From: Bradyrhizobium sp. BR 10289
GTDB lineage: Bacteria > Pseudomonadota > Alphaproteobacteria > Rhizobiales > Xanthobacteraceae
DNA length: 64,000 bases
Reading direction: 5' to 3'
Assembly (NCBI RefSeq): GCF_019455385.1
Contig: NZ_JACOFR010000002.1
Coordinates: 62,001 to 126,000 of the forward strand
Under the pieces are notes generated by a model. That model did no database searches. It saw only the letters and a list, made by a program, of their open reading frames with translations, and had not been told where the DNA came from. The translations under genes were made by a program, and so were the position numbers. Shown here piece by piece: positions 43,873 through 52,375 of this stretch (within the stretch, counting starts at the first letter, position 1; each line of letters starts with the position of its first letter).

Positions 43873-45057
43873 ATGACAGAGGCATCGACACTCTATGACG
43901 CTGCCGTGATCGGCGGCGGACCGGCCGGCCTGAGCGCGGCGACTGCGCTGGCGCAGGCGGGGCTGCGGACCGCGCTGGTGGCGCGCCGCCTGCCCTATGC
44001 CGACAACCGCACCACCGCGCTGCTCGGAGCCTCCGTCGAGCTGCTGGAAAACCTCGACGTCTGGCCGCGCTGCAAGGACAAGGCGGCCGCGCTGGAGGTG
44101 ATGCGCCTCGTCGACGACACCGGCCGGCTGTTCCGCAGCCCTGAGGTGCGGTTCTCCTGTCACGAGATCGCCCTGGACGCCTTCGGCTACAATATCGACA
44201 ACCGTTCCCTGATGCTGGCATTGGAAGCGCGCGCCGCGGAGCTGCCAGGCGTCGTCCGTTTCGACGACGAGGCGGAGAACGTCGTCATCGAGGCCGACGA
44301 TGTCGCGATCCGCACGGCGTCCGGGCAATTCCTCTCGGCCCGGCTCGTGGTCGGCGCCGACGGCCGGCATTCGCTCTGCCGGGAGGCCGCCGGCATCGAG
44401 GTCAGCCGGCGCGAGCTGAACCAGACCGCGCTGACCTTCAACGTCGGCCACGCACGGCCGCATCGCAATGTCTCGACCGAGTTCCACACGCCTCACGGCC
44501 CTTGCGTGTTCGTGCCCCTGCCCGGCAACCGCTCCAGCATCGTCTGGGTCTCGGCGCCTGCGGAGGCCGAGCGGCTGCGCGGCCTGAGCGACGAGGAGCT
44601 GTCAGCCGCGATCGAGAAGCAGTCGCATTCCATTTTGGGACGCATGTCGGTCGAGCCCGGCCGCAACCTGTTCCCGCTCGCCATCGAGCGCCCAAAATCC
44701 TTCGGCCGTGACCGCATCGCGCTTGTCGGCGAAGCCGCACACGTGGTGCCGCCCATCGGGGCCCAAGGGCTCAACCTTGGCCTGCGAGATGCCGCCGACA
44801 TCGCGCGCCTTGCAGGCGAAGCGATCGCCGCCGGCGAAGATCCCGGCGCGGACGGCGTGCTCAAGCGCTACGACCGCGCCCGGCGCCCGGACATTCTGAG
44901 CCGCACCTTCGCGATCGACATCGCCAACCGCTCGCTGCTCAACGACTTCCTGCCGCTCCAGCCGGTCCGCGCCGTCGGCATGCACCTGTTAGGTGCCATC
45001 GGCCCGCTGCGGCGCTTTGCGATGCGCGAGGGCCTGACGCCGACCTGGCGGCGCTAG
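43873..45057 (+). CDS. UbiH/UbiF family FAD-dependent hydroxylase
   Basis: A 394-residue flavoprotein monooxygenase. The FAD motif is AAVIGGGPAGLSAATALAQAGLRTALVARR near 10-39. The second motif LVVGADGRHSLCREAAG follows near 165. The third FAD motif is VGEAAHVVPPIGAQGLNLGLRDAADI near 285, where Glu replaces the usual Asp. Such enzymes hydroxylate the ubiquinone ring; alphaproteobacteria use several paralogues. ATG 43873 fits the family; the long in-frame upstream part is antisense to pcs. The 129-bp gap to pcs contains both promoters. Confidence 0.88.
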   Translation: MTEASTLYDAAVIGGGPAGLSAATALAQAGLRTALVARRLPYADNRTTALLGASVELLENLDVWPRCKDKAAALEVMRLVDDTGRLFRSPEVRFSCHEIALDAFGYNIDNRSLMLALEARAAELPGVVRFDDEAENVVIEADDVAIRTASGQFLSARLVVGADGRHSLCREAAGIEVSRRELNQTALTFNVGHARPHRNVSTEFHTPHGPCVFVPLPGNRSSIVWVSAPAEAERLRGLSDEELSAAIEKQSHSILGRMSVEPGRNLFPLAIERPKSFGRDRIALVGEAAHVVPPIGAQGLNLGLRDAADIARLAGEAIAAGEDPGADGVLKRYDRARRPDILSRTFAIDIANRSLLNDFLPLQPVRAVGMHLLGAIGPLRRFAMREGLTPTWRR

Positions 45058-45058
45058 T

Positions 45059-45592
45059 TTAGCGGTGTCTGCTGGCCGACCGGTCATCGACCCGATCCCC
45101 GCTGCGGCTCCTGTGCGACAGGCGCCAACGCACCAAATCGTCTGCACCGGGCCCCTCCTTGATCTCGAGATCCGAGGCACTCACTGGCTTGCCGGTCTTC
45201 TGATCAATGAGCCCCAAACGAACCTCGGCGCCGGTATTTCGATTCACGAACTTCATCGGTGGCGCTGACGCTCCAGAGACTCCCAAACCGTCACCGATCT
45301 GGGCGAGAACCGGCATGATGGGTGCGATTTGCCAGCCCTTTTGGGTCAGGATGTATTCGAACCGCTCCGGGTTAACCTGGTAACGTCGTCGCTCGACGAG
45401 GCCATTGGCCTCCAGGTGTTTCAGTCGATCGCTGAGCGTCGCATTGGTCACGCCGGACGATTGGCGAAAATCCTCGTATCGGCTGAGGCCGCAGACGAGA
45501 TCGCGCAAAATCACCAGCCCCCAACGATCACCGATCGCCGCCATGACGCCGGCGATGGAACAGACCATTCCGTCCAAACCCTTCGAGCGCAT
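45059..45592 (-). CDS. HxlR family transcriptional regulator with C-terminal extension
   Basis: A 177-residue winged-helix regulator. The HxlR signature is MVCSIAGVMAAIGDRWGLVILRDLVCGLSRYEDFRQSSGVTNATLSDRLKHLEANGLVERRRY near 9-72, including a Cys near the N-terminus that in some members senses thiol-reactive compounds. The C-terminal 70 residues extend beyond the usual length of about 120. It is convergent with the UbiH-family gene (1-bp gap) and divergent from the membrane protein/crotonase cassette. Two identical-core palindromes lie in the 234-bp divergent gap, one in front of each gene. Confidence 0.9.
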   Translation of the reverse strand: MRSKGLDGMVCSIAGVMAAIGDRWGLVILRDLVCGLSRYEDFRQSSGVTNATLSDRLKHLEANGLVERRRYQVNPERFEYILTQKGWQIAPIMPVLAQIGDGLGVSGASAPPMKFVNRNTGAEVRLGLIDQKTGKPVSASDLEIKEGPGADDLVRWRLSHRSRSGDRVDDRSASRHR

Positions 45593-45630
45593 TTAGCTTT
45601 TCCCGCAGTCCAGGGAAATTCCGGGACACA

Positions 45631-45645
45631 CTCTTGTAATAAGAG
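45631..45645. promoter_or_regulatory. HxlR operator-like palindrome, regulator side
   Basis: CTCTT-GTAAT-AAGAG, the same inverted CTCTT/AAGAG half-sites with a 5-base spacer as the site at 45762-45776. It lies 39-53 bp upstream of the HxlR start, where it could mediate autoregulation. Confidence 0.6.
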
Positions 45646-45756
45646 ACCCACGCGTCGGCGACAACCGTCGCTTCGAAAGAGCTCGCGGCCGGTCAGCTGA
45701 GCTGAGCGATCCCCCACGCGCGAAGGGGCGCGTTCGGGAAAAACCGCTTGCAAAGC

Positions 45757-45781
45757 AGTAACTCTTATTATAAGAGTTACT
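45757..45781. promoter_or_regulatory. HxlR operator-like palindrome, cassette side
   Basis: A perfect 25-bp palindrome: arms AGTAACTCTTA and TAAGAGTTACT around TTA. It contains the CTCTT-N5-AAGAG core shared with the site at 45631-45645, 131 bp away. It lies 46-70 bp before the first cassette gene. Two copies of the same core in the HxlR intergenic region make operator function likely. Confidence 0.75.
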
Positions 45782-45826
45782 ATCGAAGTTGCTCGGATCG
45801 ACCGGGACCACGCGGACTGGCCAACG

Positions 45827-46729
45827 ATGCAGCAGTGGGCGCTGACTGCCAACACGTCAGCGAACACACCCAATGCAGAGGGGCCGCAATTGGCGCCGAA
45901 CAGGACCGAGACCTTCATCAGCCCGACCTTCGCGTTCGCGGGAACTGCGGCCGCGACGGGCCTTTGGCTCGCCGCGCTTGTGGCAATCCCGACGCTTCAA
46001 AGCTCGGGTTTGTCTGTGATCGTGGCGCGTTTCGTTGTGCATCTCATCGTGCTCGGCGGGACGTGGGCAGGCCTGTCCCGCACATCTCTGACGACCTCCG
46101 CGCGTATTTCGACCTGGTTGGCGATCGCGATCCCACTCACCATCTGGCACGGCGCGGCGTGGGCGATCGTCGCCAACGGCCTTCTCCTCCCGGGAGCAAC
46201 TTCAATTCCGTTGCTTCCCTTGATGATCGTCGTTCCGACAGCGGTGGTCATCACGTTGCTTTGGCGTTCGCGCCAAATAGGGACGCTGCTCGATGCGACA
46301 CCCGACCACTGGCTGGTCGGATTGCAGGCCTACAGGGTCATTGGCGGCGTCTTCCTGGTGAATTGGCTGGCCGGCTCCACTCCCGCTGTGTTCGCTGTGC
46401 CTGCCGGCACGGGTGACGTCATCACAGGCCTGATGGCCTTGCCAACGGCCCTAGCGCTGGCGAGTGGTCGGCCGGGCAGCGTTCGGGCGGCCGTGCTTTG
46501 GAACCTGTTCGGCATCGCGGATCTCGTCGTTGCGGTCACCCTGGGTGCCCTCACCTCGCCCGGAGCATTGCAGCGCCTTGCGTTCGACCATCCCAATCTG
46601 ACGACCGGGACATATCCAACCGCCATCATCCCCGCCTTCACAGTTCCCACCTCTCTCGTTCTGCACGCCTTGTCCCTGCGCCAGTTGCTCAGGCTCAGGC
46701 GCGCGCGTCCCGTGGCACCGGCCGCGTGA
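45827..46729 (+). CDS. integral membrane protein, paralogue of the 49026 gene
   Basis: A 300-residue membrane protein with about eight predicted spans. The second half shows a motif run LQAYRVIGGVFLVNWLAG, VPAGTGDVITGLMALPTALAL, and AAVLWNLFGIADLVVAVTLGAL. These align with HIWRIAAALLFFWYG, AAWGDLIAGLLAGGVTLL, and VFHIFGFADFVVALGTGLIL in the fourth cassette gene. Thus the two are divergent copies of one family. No ribosome-binding site is obvious at 45827. It is the first gene after the HxlR operator. Function is unknown. Confidence 0.75.
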   Translation: MQQWALTANTSANTPNAEGPQLAPNRTETFISPTFAFAGTAAATGLWLAALVAIPTLQSSGLSVIVARFVVHLIVLGGTWAGLSRTSLTTSARISTWLAIAIPLTIWHGAAWAIVANGLLLPGATSIPLLPLMIVVPTAVVITLLWRSRQIGTLLDATPDHWLVGLQAYRVIGGVFLVNWLAGSTPAVFAVPAGTGDVITGLMALPTALALASGRPGSVRAAVLWNLFGIADLVVAVTLGALTSPGALQRLAFDHPNLTTGTYPTAIIPAFTVPTSLVLHALSLRQLLRLRRARPVAPAA

Positions 46730-46786
46730 CGCGTGACCGAAACGGATCTGAGGCCCAGTAGCCGCGATAATCGGAGTAAAGGACAA

Positions 46787-47761
46787 ATGGAAAAGCAGCC
46801 CATCCTGGCGCGTCGCGACCTGATCAAGGCCACTGCAACCATGGCCGCAGTGGTGCCTGCAATGGCCGCCGCGACAGCTGCATTCGGTGCAGAACAGGCG
46901 CCACAGGCCCAACCTGTCCAACAGCCGTCGACCGAACCCACCATCCAACCTACGTCGCTTGCAGAGGTGCCGCTTGATCCCGGCACGAAATTGACCATCG
47001 AACGGCGAGGACAGGTGGCGCTGTTCGGACTCAATCGGCCAGCCGTCCAGAACCGCGTCGATCCCGAAACATTTCAGGCGCTGGCGAAAGCCATTTACGA
47101 GTACGACCACGATCCTTCCCTGCGGGCAGCGGTTCTGTTCGGACACGGAGATTGTTTTTCACGTGGTATCGACGTCGAAGCCTACAGGGCGGCCGCCAAT
47201 AACGGCAGTCCGCTGGCCGGCCTGACACGCGCCATCAACCCGCTGAACTACGGCGCACAGCGCACAAAACCCCTGATCGCCGCCGTCCACGGCGATACCT
47301 GGAACATGGCGCACGAATTATTCCTTGCGGCTGATTTTCGAGTGGCTGCGGCGAATACGAATTTCGGCCAAGACGAGAACGCCCATGGGCGCTTCCCTGG
47401 AGGCGGCTCGACCGTTCGCTTCGTTCATGAGGCCGGCTGGGGCAACGCGATGCGATACATGCTCACAGGGGACCATTGGACCGCCGAAGAAGCGTACCGC
47501 ATGGGAGTCCTGCAGGAGATCGCCAAGACGCCGCAGGAGGCCCTCGTCCGTGCAGCTGAGCTGGCGAGCAAGGTCGCGGCCTGCGCGCCCCTCGGCGTGC
47601 AGACCACGCTGGTGTCGGCGCATTTGGCGATCGACTCGGGTGAAGCCCAGGCATTCTCCAAATTGGGTGCGCAATATAGCGCGCTTTACCGCACGAAGGA
47701 TTTCATCGAGGGCGTGGCGGCGCAGACGGAAGGTCGGCCGGCCATCTTTCACGGCAACTGA
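46787..47761 (+). CDS. Tat-exported crotonase (enoyl-CoA hydratase-like) protein
   Basis: A 324-residue protein. Residues 1-35 form a twin-arginine signal (ARRDLIKATATMAAVVPAMAAATAAFGAEQ), then a Pro/Gln linker (40-60), then a crotonase domain (65-300). In the domain GDCFSRGIDVEAY is the oxyanion region, AAVHGDTWNMAHELFLAADFRVA keeps the first catalytic Glu, and FGQDENAHGRFPGGGSTVRF keeps the second. The usual GGG before the first Glu is NMA-H. Crotonases act on CoA thioesters, which are cytoplasmic, so a Tat-exported member is unusual. A weak GGACAA ribosome-binding site precedes ATG 46787. Confidence 0.8.
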   Translation: MEKQPILARRDLIKATATMAAVVPAMAAATAAFGAEQAPQAQPVQQPSTEPTIQPTSLAEVPLDPGTKLTIERRGQVALFGLNRPAVQNRVDPETFQALAKAIYEYDHDPSLRAAVLFGHGDCFSRGIDVEAYRAAANNGSPLAGLTRAINPLNYGAQRTKPLIAAVHGDTWNMAHELFLAADFRVAAANTNFGQDENAHGRFPGGGSTVRFVHEAGWGNAMRYMLTGDHWTAEEAYRMGVLQEIAKTPQEALVRAAELASKVAACAPLGVQTTLVSAHLAIDSGEAQAFSKLGAQYSALYRTKDFIEGVAAQTEGRPAIFHGN

Positions 47762-47861
47762 ATCGCGATGAGTTTCGCGAGTCGGGAACGGCCGCAAACT
47801 TGCCGTCGTCACAAAGCCCGCCTCCAGACGCGGCCTTTCATTCAAATCTGCGGAGATGACC

Positions 47862-48956
47862 ATGACTTCCTATACGACCTCCAAAATCTTCGTTGTCGGG
47901 GGCACCGGGGCTCAGGGGTTGCCCGTGATCCGCGCTCTCGTCGCCGATAAGAAATATGCGGTCCGAGTCCTTAGCCGTGATGCCGCCTCGCGTCGGGCGA
48001 AGGCGCTGCTTGCGTTGGGCAACGTCGAGATCATCGAGGGGACCTTCGCTGATGAAACAACGCTGCGAGCGGGATTGCGTGGTTGCGACGGCGCATACAT
48101 CAACATCGACGGGTTCAACACCGGCGAAAAGACCGAGATGTATTGGGCGATCCGCAGCTATGAGATCGCGATCGAGGCAGGGATCAAGTTCTTCGTCTAC
48201 GGAAATCTGGACTACGCGCTGAAAAAGGCCGGTTATGACTCCAAATTCCGCGCGGGACATTACGACGGCAAGGGTCGGATCGGCGAATGGATATTATTCC
48301 AGAATGAGGCGAACAAGGAGCGGATGGGCGCGGCCGTCTTCACCACGGGCCCATACATGGAGATGGCCATCGCGGCGATGACGCCGATGACGCCATCGAT
48401 CGAGGACGGTGTCGTCACCTGGCGCGTTCCGCTGGGCAAGGGAGCCGTGCCTCACGTCGCGCTCGAGGACTGCGGATACTACGCCCGATGGCTTTTCGAT
48501 CATCCGGAGCGTGCCAATGGCATGAATCTCGAAGTCGCCATCGAGCAAGTCGGCTATCATGACCTCGCCGCTGCCTTCGAGAGAGTGACGGGACATCCAG
48601 CACAGTACATCGACACCGAGCTGGAGGCCTACTGGAGCGGCCCGCTCAAGATGGCCGCCAACCTGCCGGCCGGATACAACGCCGATCTCAACGACAAGAG
48701 CACGATGACCTTCCGCGATAACTTCTCGGGCTTCTGGAACATCTGGAAGCAGGAAGTCGTCCGGCGCGACTACGCGCTGCTGGACGAAATTCATCCCCAC
48801 CGCATCAAGAGCGTCGAGCAATGGTTGCGGCGGGAAGACCAGCTGGGACGGGAACTCGGCAAGGGCAGTCTCTGGGAAAGGCTCCAGCCGGAAAACATGT
48901 CCAGGCAGCCTCCACTTCTCAAGCTCGCGGAAGATCAGCGGAGGGGCCGGCTGTAA
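47862..48956 (+). CDS. NmrA-family NAD(P)-binding protein
   Basis: A 364-residue NmrA-like atypical short-chain dehydrogenase. The Rossmann motif KIFVVGGTGAQGLPVIRALVAD is near 9-30. The region SYEIAIEAGIKFFVYGNLDYALKKAGYDSKF follows. The C-terminal WNIWKQEVVRRDYALLDEIHPHRIKSVEQWL is family-like. Many NmrA proteins sense the NAD(P)H/NAD(P) ratio or reduce quinones. I chose ATG 47862, six bases after GGAG, over ATG 47856. It lies in the HxlR cassette after the crotonase gene (100-bp gap), which suggests a redox role. Confidence 0.85.
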   Translation: MTSYTTSKIFVVGGTGAQGLPVIRALVADKKYAVRVLSRDAASRRAKALLALGNVEIIEGTFADETTLRAGLRGCDGAYINIDGFNTGEKTEMYWAIRSYEIAIEAGIKFFVYGNLDYALKKAGYDSKFRAGHYDGKGRIGEWILFQNEANKERMGAAVFTTGPYMEMAIAAMTPMTPSIEDGVVTWRVPLGKGAVPHVALEDCGYYARWLFDHPERANGMNLEVAIEQVGYHDLAAAFERVTGHPAQYIDTELEAYWSGPLKMAANLPAGYNADLNDKSTMTFRDNFSGFWNIWKQEVVRRDYALLDEIHPHRIKSVEQWLRREDQLGRELGKGSLWERLQPENMSRQPPLLKLAEDQRRGRL

Positions 48957-49025
48957 CAGTCAGCCTTTCCACGAGTGGATCAACGAGCGCGTGCCGCCGA
49001 TAGCGGAGATCGATAGAGGCATCGC

Positions 49026-49652
49026 ATGGACAGTGAAATAGAGATCCCGAAACGTCGTGGGACACGGGTCCTGTTGACCATTTTGGCGGCTTGGGGATTG
49101 GCCGTCGTGGTCGCCGCCGAGACCGGGCTCTACGGCGCCATCCCCCCGCTCCTGCTCGCTCCCGTCATAGTCCTGGGCATCGTCGTGCCCGTCATCGTGT
49201 ACGCGATGGCGAAGGGTTTTCGCGATTACATCGAAGCCATCGGGCTGCGGACCCTGACGGCATTTCACATCTGGCGTATCGCAGCGGCGTTGCTCTTCTT
49301 CTGGTACGGAGCGCACAATCTGCTGCCGGAAGTCTTTGTCCGGAACGCCGCCTGGGGCGACCTCATCGCGGGGCTTCTGGCCGGCGGCGTGACGTTGCTG
49401 CCCGAAAACCGCAGCCGATACCTCGTGTTCCATATCTTCGGATTCGCCGATTTCGTCGTCGCGCTCGGCACCGGCTTGATTCTGTTCCTTCTCGAGGATC
49501 CACGCATGGCGGGCATTCAGACCCTGCCGATGGCGCTGATCCCGCTCTATGGCGTCGGCATCTCGGGTGCAAACCACATCATGGCATTCGACCTGTTGCG
49601 TCGTCACGTCGGGACCAGAAAGCTGACGAAAGCCGGCGTGCTCCAGACCTGA
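49026..49652 (+). CDS. small integral membrane protein, second cassette paralogue
   Basis: A 208-residue protein with six predicted spans. The charged start MDSEIEIPKRRGTR is followed by TILAAWGLAVVVAAETGLYGAIPPLLLAPVIV. The motif run HIWRIAAALLFFWYG, AWGDLIAGLLAGGV and HIFGFADFVVALG is shared with the larger protein encoded at 45827-46729. No family is recognised. It is the last gene of the HxlR cassette, and the AEC gene follows convergently after 54 bp. Confidence 0.75.
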   Translation: MDSEIEIPKRRGTRVLLTILAAWGLAVVVAAETGLYGAIPPLLLAPVIVLGIVVPVIVYAMAKGFRDYIEAIGLRTLTAFHIWRIAAALLFFWYGAHNLLPEVFVRNAAWGDLIAGLLAGGVTLLPENRSRYLVFHIFGFADFVVALGTGLILFLLEDPRMAGIQTLPMALIPLYGVGISGANHIMAFDLLRRHVGTRKLTKAGVLQT

Positions 49653-49705
49653 GAGACATGCAGACCTGGGGATTCTCAACCACCCTGGACCAGACGAGCC
49701 GCCGC

Positions 49706-50659
49706 TTACGGAAACGCCAGCCGCCCGGTCTGGAGCAGCCACATCACGCTGGTCAGCGTGACCACCGATGCAAAGGTCCCGAGCAGCACCGCGACGGAGG
49801 CGGATTCGATCCAGGCCTCGTTCTGCCTTGCGATCACGAACACGTTCAGCGCCGGCGGCAGCGAGGCCATCAGCACGGCGGTCGCGGCCCAGGGCTGCGC
49901 GAACGGACCGAACGCCAGCATCAGGCCGAACGCCATCAGCGGATGGATCAGGAGCTTGACCGCGACCACGCCCGGCACTTCCCAGGGAACGCGCTCGAAC
50001 GGACGGAGCGCCACGGTGACGCCGAGCACGAACAGCGCGGTCGGCGCGGCCGCGTTCTGGAGGAAGGTGATGGTGCGGTCGAGTGCGACCGGCAGTTCGA
50101 TATGGAGCGCCGCCACCGCCGCACCGAAGGCGGCCGACATGATCAGCGGATTGAGCACGATCTGCTTCAGCACGACGGCGAAGGCGTGCACGATCGAGGG
50201 ATGGTCGCGGTCGGAGAGTTCGATCAGCAGCGGCACGATCGTGAACAGGAAGATGCTGTCGCAGCAGAAGATCAGCGCGGTCGGCGCCGCCGCCTTGGTC
50301 CCGAGCAGGGCCAGCGCCAGGCCGGGACCCATATAGCCGATATTGCCGTAGCCGCCGGAAAGCCCCGCCAGCGTCGCCTCGCGCAGTGTCAGCCGTCCCA
50401 GCACCTTGCCGACGACCAGCGCCAGGATGAACGCCGCAACCGTGGACAGCGTGGTCGCGACCAGGAATGGCGGGTTGTTCAATTCAGTAAACGGCGTCTT
50501 GGACATGATCGCAAACAGCAATGCCGGCAGCGACACGTAGAGCAGGAAGAAGTTCATCCAGGCGAGGCCTGATTCCGGCAGCGATTTGAGCTTCCCGCAG
50601 GCAAATCCAACGAAGATCAAGCCGAAATAAGGTAGCGCCAGATTGAGGATATCGGCCAT
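49706..50659 (-). CDS. AEC (auxin efflux carrier) family transporter
   Basis: A 317-residue membrane protein with ten predicted spans. It starts NLALPYFGLIFVGFACGKLKSLPESGLAWMNFFLLYVSLPALLF. The central AGLSGGYGNIGYMGPGLAL and the C-terminal ASLPPALNVFVIARQNEAW are characteristic of the AEC/malate-permease-like carriers. In bacteria these often export organic acids. It is divergent from hspQ. The substrate is unknown. Confidence 0.9.
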   Translation of the reverse strand: MADILNLALPYFGLIFVGFACGKLKSLPESGLAWMNFFLLYVSLPALLFAIMSKTPFTELNNPPFLVATTLSTVAAFILALVVGKVLGRLTLREATLAGLSGGYGNIGYMGPGLALALLGTKAAAPTALIFCCDSIFLFTIVPLLIELSDRDHPSIVHAFAVVLKQIVLNPLIMSAAFGAAVAALHIELPVALDRTITFLQNAAAPTALFVLGVTVALRPFERVPWEVPGVVAVKLLIHPLMAFGLMLAFGPFAQPWAATAVLMASLPPALNVFVIARQNEAWIESASVAVLLGTFASVVTLTSVMWLLQTGRLAFP

Positions 50660-50765
50660 TGATGAAGTGTTTTCTGAAGATTTGGGGGCTATCCGCCCCT
50701 TCAGCGCGGGTTAATTCCAGATCAGGGCACTAGCATCGGCCACAATCCTGGTCTATCGACGGGGA

Positions 50766-51098
50766 ATGATTAAAGCGCGGACCGCGAAATTTCAGATCGG
50801 ACAGGTCGTACGCCACCGGATATTCTCGTTCCGGGGGGTGATCTTCGACATCGATCCGGAATTCAACAACACCGAGGAGTGGTGGCTGTCGATCCCCGAG
50901 GAGGTGCGGCCGCACAAGGACCAGCCGTTCTACCACCTGCTCGCTGAGAACGCGGAGTCCGAGTACGTCGCCTATGTCTCCGAGCAGAACTTGCTGCCCG
51001 ACGAGTCCGGCGAGCCGATCCGGCATTCCCAGGTGGCCGAGATCTTCATCAAGAACAAGGACGGCGGCTACCGCCCGCGCAATCCTTCGCTGAACTAA
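50766..51098 (+). CDS. hspQ: heat shock protein HspQ (YccV/hemimethylated-DNA-binding family)
   Basis: A 110-residue protein that matches HspQ: KFQIGQVVRHRIFSFRGVIFDIDPEFNNTEEWWLSIPEEVRPHKDQPFYHLLAENAESEYVAYVSEQNLLPDESGEPI. In enterobacteria it acts as a Lon-protease specificity factor and binds hemimethylated DNA. It has no signal peptide. The stop overlaps the start of a palindromic repeat at 51097, which probably ends the transcript. Confidence 0.95.
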   Translation: MIKARTAKFQIGQVVRHRIFSFRGVIFDIDPEFNNTEEWWLSIPEEVRPHKDQPFYHLLAENAESEYVAYVSEQNLLPDESGEPIRHSQVAEIFIKNKDGGYRPRNPSLN

Positions 51099-51197
51099 AG
51101 CGCGATGAGATTGGGATGAATCGTCATCGCGCTTTAGGTTATTGTTTGAGCATGATCTTTCCGGAAAACCGCTTCGCACTTTTCCGGATCATGCTTT
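51097..51197. repeat. Rhizobiales GCATGATC-type double-hairpin repeat
   Basis: First arm pair: AAAGCGCGATGA (51097-51108) with its exact complement at 51124-51135. Second: AGCATGATC (from 51149) and GGATCATGCT (to 51195), with inner CCGGAAAA/TTTTCCGG. Copies of this two-hairpin unit are very common after genes in Bradyrhizobium and related genomes. The first bases overlap the hspQ stop. Confidence 0.8.
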
Positions 51198-51222
51198 AGA
51201 GCTTCGCAGCCGACAGGCATCA

Positions 51223-51251
51223 AAAAAGGCGCTCGGATCGAGCGCCTTTTT
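51223..51251. terminator. bidirectional terminator between hspQ and the IalB-like gene
   Basis: AAAAAGGCGCTC (51223-51234) with its exact complement at 51240-51251 and a GGATC loop (12-13 bp). A run of A on the left and T on the right makes it functional in both directions. It lies 22 bp after the stop of the minus-strand IalB-like gene. Confidence 0.9.
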
Positions 51252-51273
51252 CTTGTCCGGGATCTGGTCCAGA

Positions 51274-52104
51274 TTACTTCTGGCCGGTCGGCGCGGCGCC
51301 GGGGGCGCCACCGCCCTGCTCGAGCTTCTTGCGCTGCTCGTCGGCCTTCTTCTGAAGCTCTTCCTGGAGCTTCTTCTGGTTTTCCTCGAACACCTTCGGA
51401 TCGGTCGGCGGACCGTCATAGGCCTTCTGGAATTCGCCGGAGAGCGGCAGCGGCAGGGTCAGCGGCGCGCCGTTGGCGTTGATCGCCTGCACCACGAGGT
51501 TCTGGCCCTTCTTCATGTTGTTGATGAGTTCGGGCGTCGCCTCGTAGTCGGACATGCAGCCGTTCTGGAAGCAGATCACATACGGGCTCTGCAGCGGCGC
51601 ATTGTTGTCGACGATGATGCGCGTGCCGTGGACGAGCTGCATGCCGAGCGGCAGCGTCACGCGCAGGATCTTCTTGGGCTCGCCTTCGGGCTCGATGATC
51701 ACGGCGGCGATGACCGGCACGCCGGTCTCGATGCGGCCGTCCTTGCCGGTGAAGCAGACCTGCTTGGCATTGGCGTCCTGGCCCTTGAGGCAGAACTTGG
51801 TCCAGGGGGCGTAGATCAGCTGGATCTGCTGATCGGCCGGCTGGGCCGCACCCTGCTGCGCCGGGGCACCCTGGGCAGGAGCCTGCTGGGCCTGGGGCGC
51901 CGCCGGAGCGGGCGCCGCAGCAGGTGCCTTGGGGGCCGCCTTCGGAGCCGCTTTCGGCGCGGCCTTGGGCGCAGCGGGCGCGCCCGGAGCCGGCGCAGGA
52001 GTCTGGGCCGCCGCGGCAAACGGGACGACCAATGCCGTCGCCGTCAACAGGGCGAGGAGTCGCCCGCGCGGCCGGACGGACGCGGCCAAATAACGGAAAT
52101 TCAT
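51274..52104 (-). CDS. invasion associated locus B (IalB) family protein
   Basis: A 276-residue exported protein. Residues 1-34 are a signal peptide (GRLLALLTATALVVPFAAAAQ). Residues 35-95 are an Ala/Pro/Gln linker with repeated KAAP units. The IalB domain (about 100-230) contains WTKFCLKGQDANAKQVCFTGKDGRIETGVPVIAAVIIEPEGEPKKILRVTLPLGMQL and ICFQNGCMSDYEA, with Cys pairs for disulfides. A coiled-coil Lys/Glu tail and Gly/Pro end follow. IalB is named for erythrocyte invasion in Bartonella; in soil bacteria the role is unknown. AAAGGG lies nine bases before ATG 52104. Confidence 0.9.
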   Translation of the reverse strand: MNFRYLAASVRPRGRLLALLTATALVVPFAAAAQTPAPAPGAPAAPKAAPKAAPKAAPKAPAAAPAPAAPQAQQAPAQGAPAQQGAAQPADQQIQLIYAPWTKFCLKGQDANAKQVCFTGKDGRIETGVPVIAAVIIEPEGEPKKILRVTLPLGMQLVHGTRIIVDNNAPLQSPYVICFQNGCMSDYEATPELINNMKKGQNLVVQAINANGAPLTLPLPLSGEFQKAYDGPPTDPKVFEENQKKLQEELQKKADEQRKKLEQGGGAPGAAPTGQK

Positions 52105-52375
52105 TGCAGAAAACCCTTTCTGAACGGGAAGCCCCGAACCGCTCCGAAGCGCCGAACCAAGCCGCCTTGGGCGCGGCTCTCTCCCCGTCAATTGAGGCGG
52201 TTAAGTGACGGGCTCGGCGCTCTTGCGCGATCGGGTGCCTTCTTAACGTGGCCGACGAAAAGATCAATGCCGACAAGCGCCTTTGCGCACGGCTTGAACC
52301 GCTCCTTGGACTGCGCCCAGTGAAATTCCCTGTGATAGGATTCACGTTAGGCGGTCCTCGAATCACCGTGTGCCG

